A DNA stretch of 64,000 nt from assembly GCF_023277925.1 (NCBI RefSeq), contig NZ_CP063832.1, forward strand, positions 1,054,001-1,118,000, given 5' to 3'. Under the pieces are notes generated by a model. The model saw nothing but the letters and a program-made list of their open reading frames with translations. It was not told the origin of the DNA and made no database searches. The first letter of the stretch is position 1. Every line of letters begins with the position of its first letter. Both the position numbers and the translations under genes were made by a program. This DNA comes from Pseudomonas entomophila. Its GTDB lineage: Bacteria > Pseudomonadota > Gammaproteobacteria > Pseudomonadales > Pseudomonadaceae. This document shows positions 62,858-64,000 of this stretch, piece by piece.

Positions 62858-63466
62858 ATGGACAATCTGACCCCCAAACGCCGCGCCATCCTCGCTTTCA
62901 TCCGTGAGCGCATCACCGACCAGGCCCAGCCCCCCTCGCTGGCCGACATCGCCGAGCGCTTCGGTTTCGCCTCGCGCAGCGTGGCGCGCAAGCACATCAC
63001 CGCCCTGTGCCAGGCCGGCTACATCGATGTCACGCCCAACCAGGCGCGGGGCATTCGCCTGGCCGAACCGCTGCGCCGGCCCGAAATACTCGAACTGCCG
63101 GTGCTGGGCCAGGTGGCCGCCGGTGCCCCCATCGGCCCCGACCTCGACATTCACGAGCAACTGCTGCTCGACCCCAGCCTGTTCCGGCGTACTCCCGACT
63201 ATCTACTCAAGGTGCGTGGCGACTCGATGGTCGACGACGGCATCTTCGACGGCGACCTGGTCGGCATCCGCCAACAGGGCGATGCCCGTGACGGGCAGAT
63301 CGTCGTCGCCCGGCTCGACGGCGAGGTCACCATCAAGCGCCTGCAGCGCACCTGCGAGGGCTACCGCCTGTTGCCGCGTAACCCGCACTACCAGCCCATC
63401 GACGTGGGCCCGGAACGCGACTTCTTCATCGAAGGCGTGTTCTGCGGCCTGCTGAGGCGCGACTGA
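62858..63466 (+). CDS. lexA: LexA2 repressor of the mutagenesis operon
   Basis: A 202-residue LexA. The N-terminal winged helix (TPKRRAILAFIRERITDQAQ, then SLADIAERFGFASRSVARKH) binds DNA. Self-cleavage residues are present: site A88-G89 in LGQVAAGAPIG, S123 in RGDSMVDDGIF and K160 in GEVTIKRLQ. The ATG at 62858 gives the normal LexA start MDNLTPKRRAI; an in-frame ATG 9 bases earlier lies inside the operator. Its stop overlaps the imuA start by one base (TGATG). Together with imuB and dnaE2, it controls SOS-linked error-prone synthesis. Confidence 0.92.
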   Translation: MDNLTPKRRAILAFIRERITDQAQPPSLADIAERFGFASRSVARKHITALCQAGYIDVTPNQARGIRLAEPLRRPEILELPVLGQVAAGAPIGPDLDIHEQLLLDPSLFRRTPDYLLKVRGDSMVDDGIFDGDLVGIRQQGDARDGQIVVARLDGEVTIKRLQRTCEGYRLLPRNPHYQPIDVGPERDFFIEGVFCGLLRRD

Positions 63467-64000
63467 TGGGCGCGGTGGTCGAGCTCGACCGCCTGCTCGA
63501 CCAGCGCAAGGTCTGGCGTGGTCGGCAAGCGCAGGCCCGCCCGCTTGGCCTGCAACCCACCGGGCACCCCGTGCTGGACGCTCGGCTGCCCGAAGGCGGC
63601 TGGCCCTCGGCGGCGCTGAGCGAACTGTTGCTGGCCAGCCCGGGGTGTGGCGAGCTGCAACTGCTCTGGCCGACGCTGGCACGCCTGACCGGCGTCGGCG
63701 AGCGGGTGGTGCTGGTGGCGCCACCGTTCATCCCCTTCGCGCCGGCCTGGCAGGCGGCGGGGGTGGACCTGCGCTGGCTGGCCCAGGTCGACGCCACGGC
63801 GGTCGACGCCTTGTGGGCGGCCGAGCAGTGCCTGCGCTCGGGCAGTTGCGCGGCCGTGCTGTGCTGGCCGGCGCGCGCCGACGACCGCGCGCTGCGGCGC
63901 CTGCAGGTGGCGGCGGAAACCGGCGAGGCCCTGGCTTTTGCCTGCCGCACGCAACAGGCCGCGCTCAACCCGTCGCCCGCCGCCCTGCGCATCGCCATCG
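63466..64000 (+). CDS. imuA: ImuA, mutagenesis accessory protein (partial)
   Basis: The first 178 residues of a RecA/SulA-like protein, cut by the window edge. VELDRLLDQRKVWRGRQAQA and GHPVLDARLPEGGWPSAALS are the usual ImuA beginning. RALRRLQVAAETGEALAFAC matches the later part of the family. ImuA works with ImuB and DnaE2 in SOS mutagenesis. It is translationally coupled to lexA2; imuB and dnaE2 are expected just to the right. Confidence 0.9.
   Translation, partial: MGAVVELDRLLDQRKVWRGRQAQARPLGLQPTGHPVLDARLPEGGWPSAALSELLLASPGCGELQLLWPTLARLTGVGERVVLVAPPFIPFAPAWQAAGVDLRWLAQVDATAVDALWAAEQCLRSGSCAAVLCWPARADDRALRRLQVAAETGEALAFACRTQQAALNPSPAALRIAI

Overview
The window looks like a stretch of chromosome from the Pseudomonas putida group. 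It is GC-rich and full of short palindromic REP-type repeats ending in GTAGGAG/CTCCTAC. It carries families typical of these bacteria: a membrane-bound malate:quinone oxidoreductase, DUF2790, DUF2388 and DUF2946 small proteins, an OprD porin, two TonB-dependent receptors, a DOPA-type decarboxylase, and a lexA-imuA mutagenesis operon cut by the right edge. No rRNA, tRNA, CRISPR array or intact insertion sequence was seen. All names rest on reading translated sequence and motifs; no database search was possible.

Layout. 1-5.2 kb: the tail of an unknown gene, a SLOG-like/phosphoribosyltransferase pair, a PP2C phosphatase, a GNAT, a decayed glyoxalase, an AraC-GyrI regulator and a VOC protein. 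5.2-14.2 kb: a TonB receptor with a candidate Fur box, a radical-SAM/partner pair behind a near-perfect LexA box, mqo, a LysR regulator divergent from a monooxygenase/DJ-1 pair, and an LspA paralogue. 14.4-21.6 kb: a SAM methyltransferase, then a tight five-gene operon read leftwards (ABC exporter, HlyD adaptor, small periplasmic protein, lysozyme-like protein, JmjC oxygenase). 21.6-33.7 kb: carboxyspermidine-route polyamine genes, a YebC paralogue, a LysR/aromatic amino acid decarboxylase pair, katG, and a MocR regulator divergent from an MFS pump. 33.8-46.4 kb: a secreted nuclease, a TonB receptor with DUF2946, a DHDPS-like/class II aldolase pair divergent from an XRE-cupin regulator with a palindromic operator, RidA, TrmK, a decayed MFS gene, a LysR regulator, and OprD with a DUF1624 membrane protein.

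46.4-47.3 kb is a scrap zone: a LysR tail joined to a truncated hcp, then an intact double-glycine-leader peptide gene. 47.3-51.9 kb holds a MocR regulator, an amino-acid permease, tam and DUF2784. 51.9-52.95 kb is a non-coding repeat island with 137-bp inverted arms, a REP pair and three different tandem repeats. 52.9-60.9 kb holds a LysR regulator divergent from an OPA-type MFS/FAD-oxidoreductase operon, a two-component system, a DUF2790/thioredoxin pair and an EamA exporter. 61.2-62.7 kb is an orphan type VI cassette (Hcp, DUF4225 effector, small membrane immunity protein). The window ends with lexA2 and the start of imuA.

The most novel-looking unit is the exporter/lysozyme/JmjC operon at 15.5-21.3 kb. 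It reads as a type I secretion system for a peptidoglycan-cutting protein, with a candidate periplasmic immunity protein and a candidate protein hydroxylase. Together with the Hcp cassette, its decayed relative and the double-glycine peptide, the window holds several separate candidate antibacterial loci.
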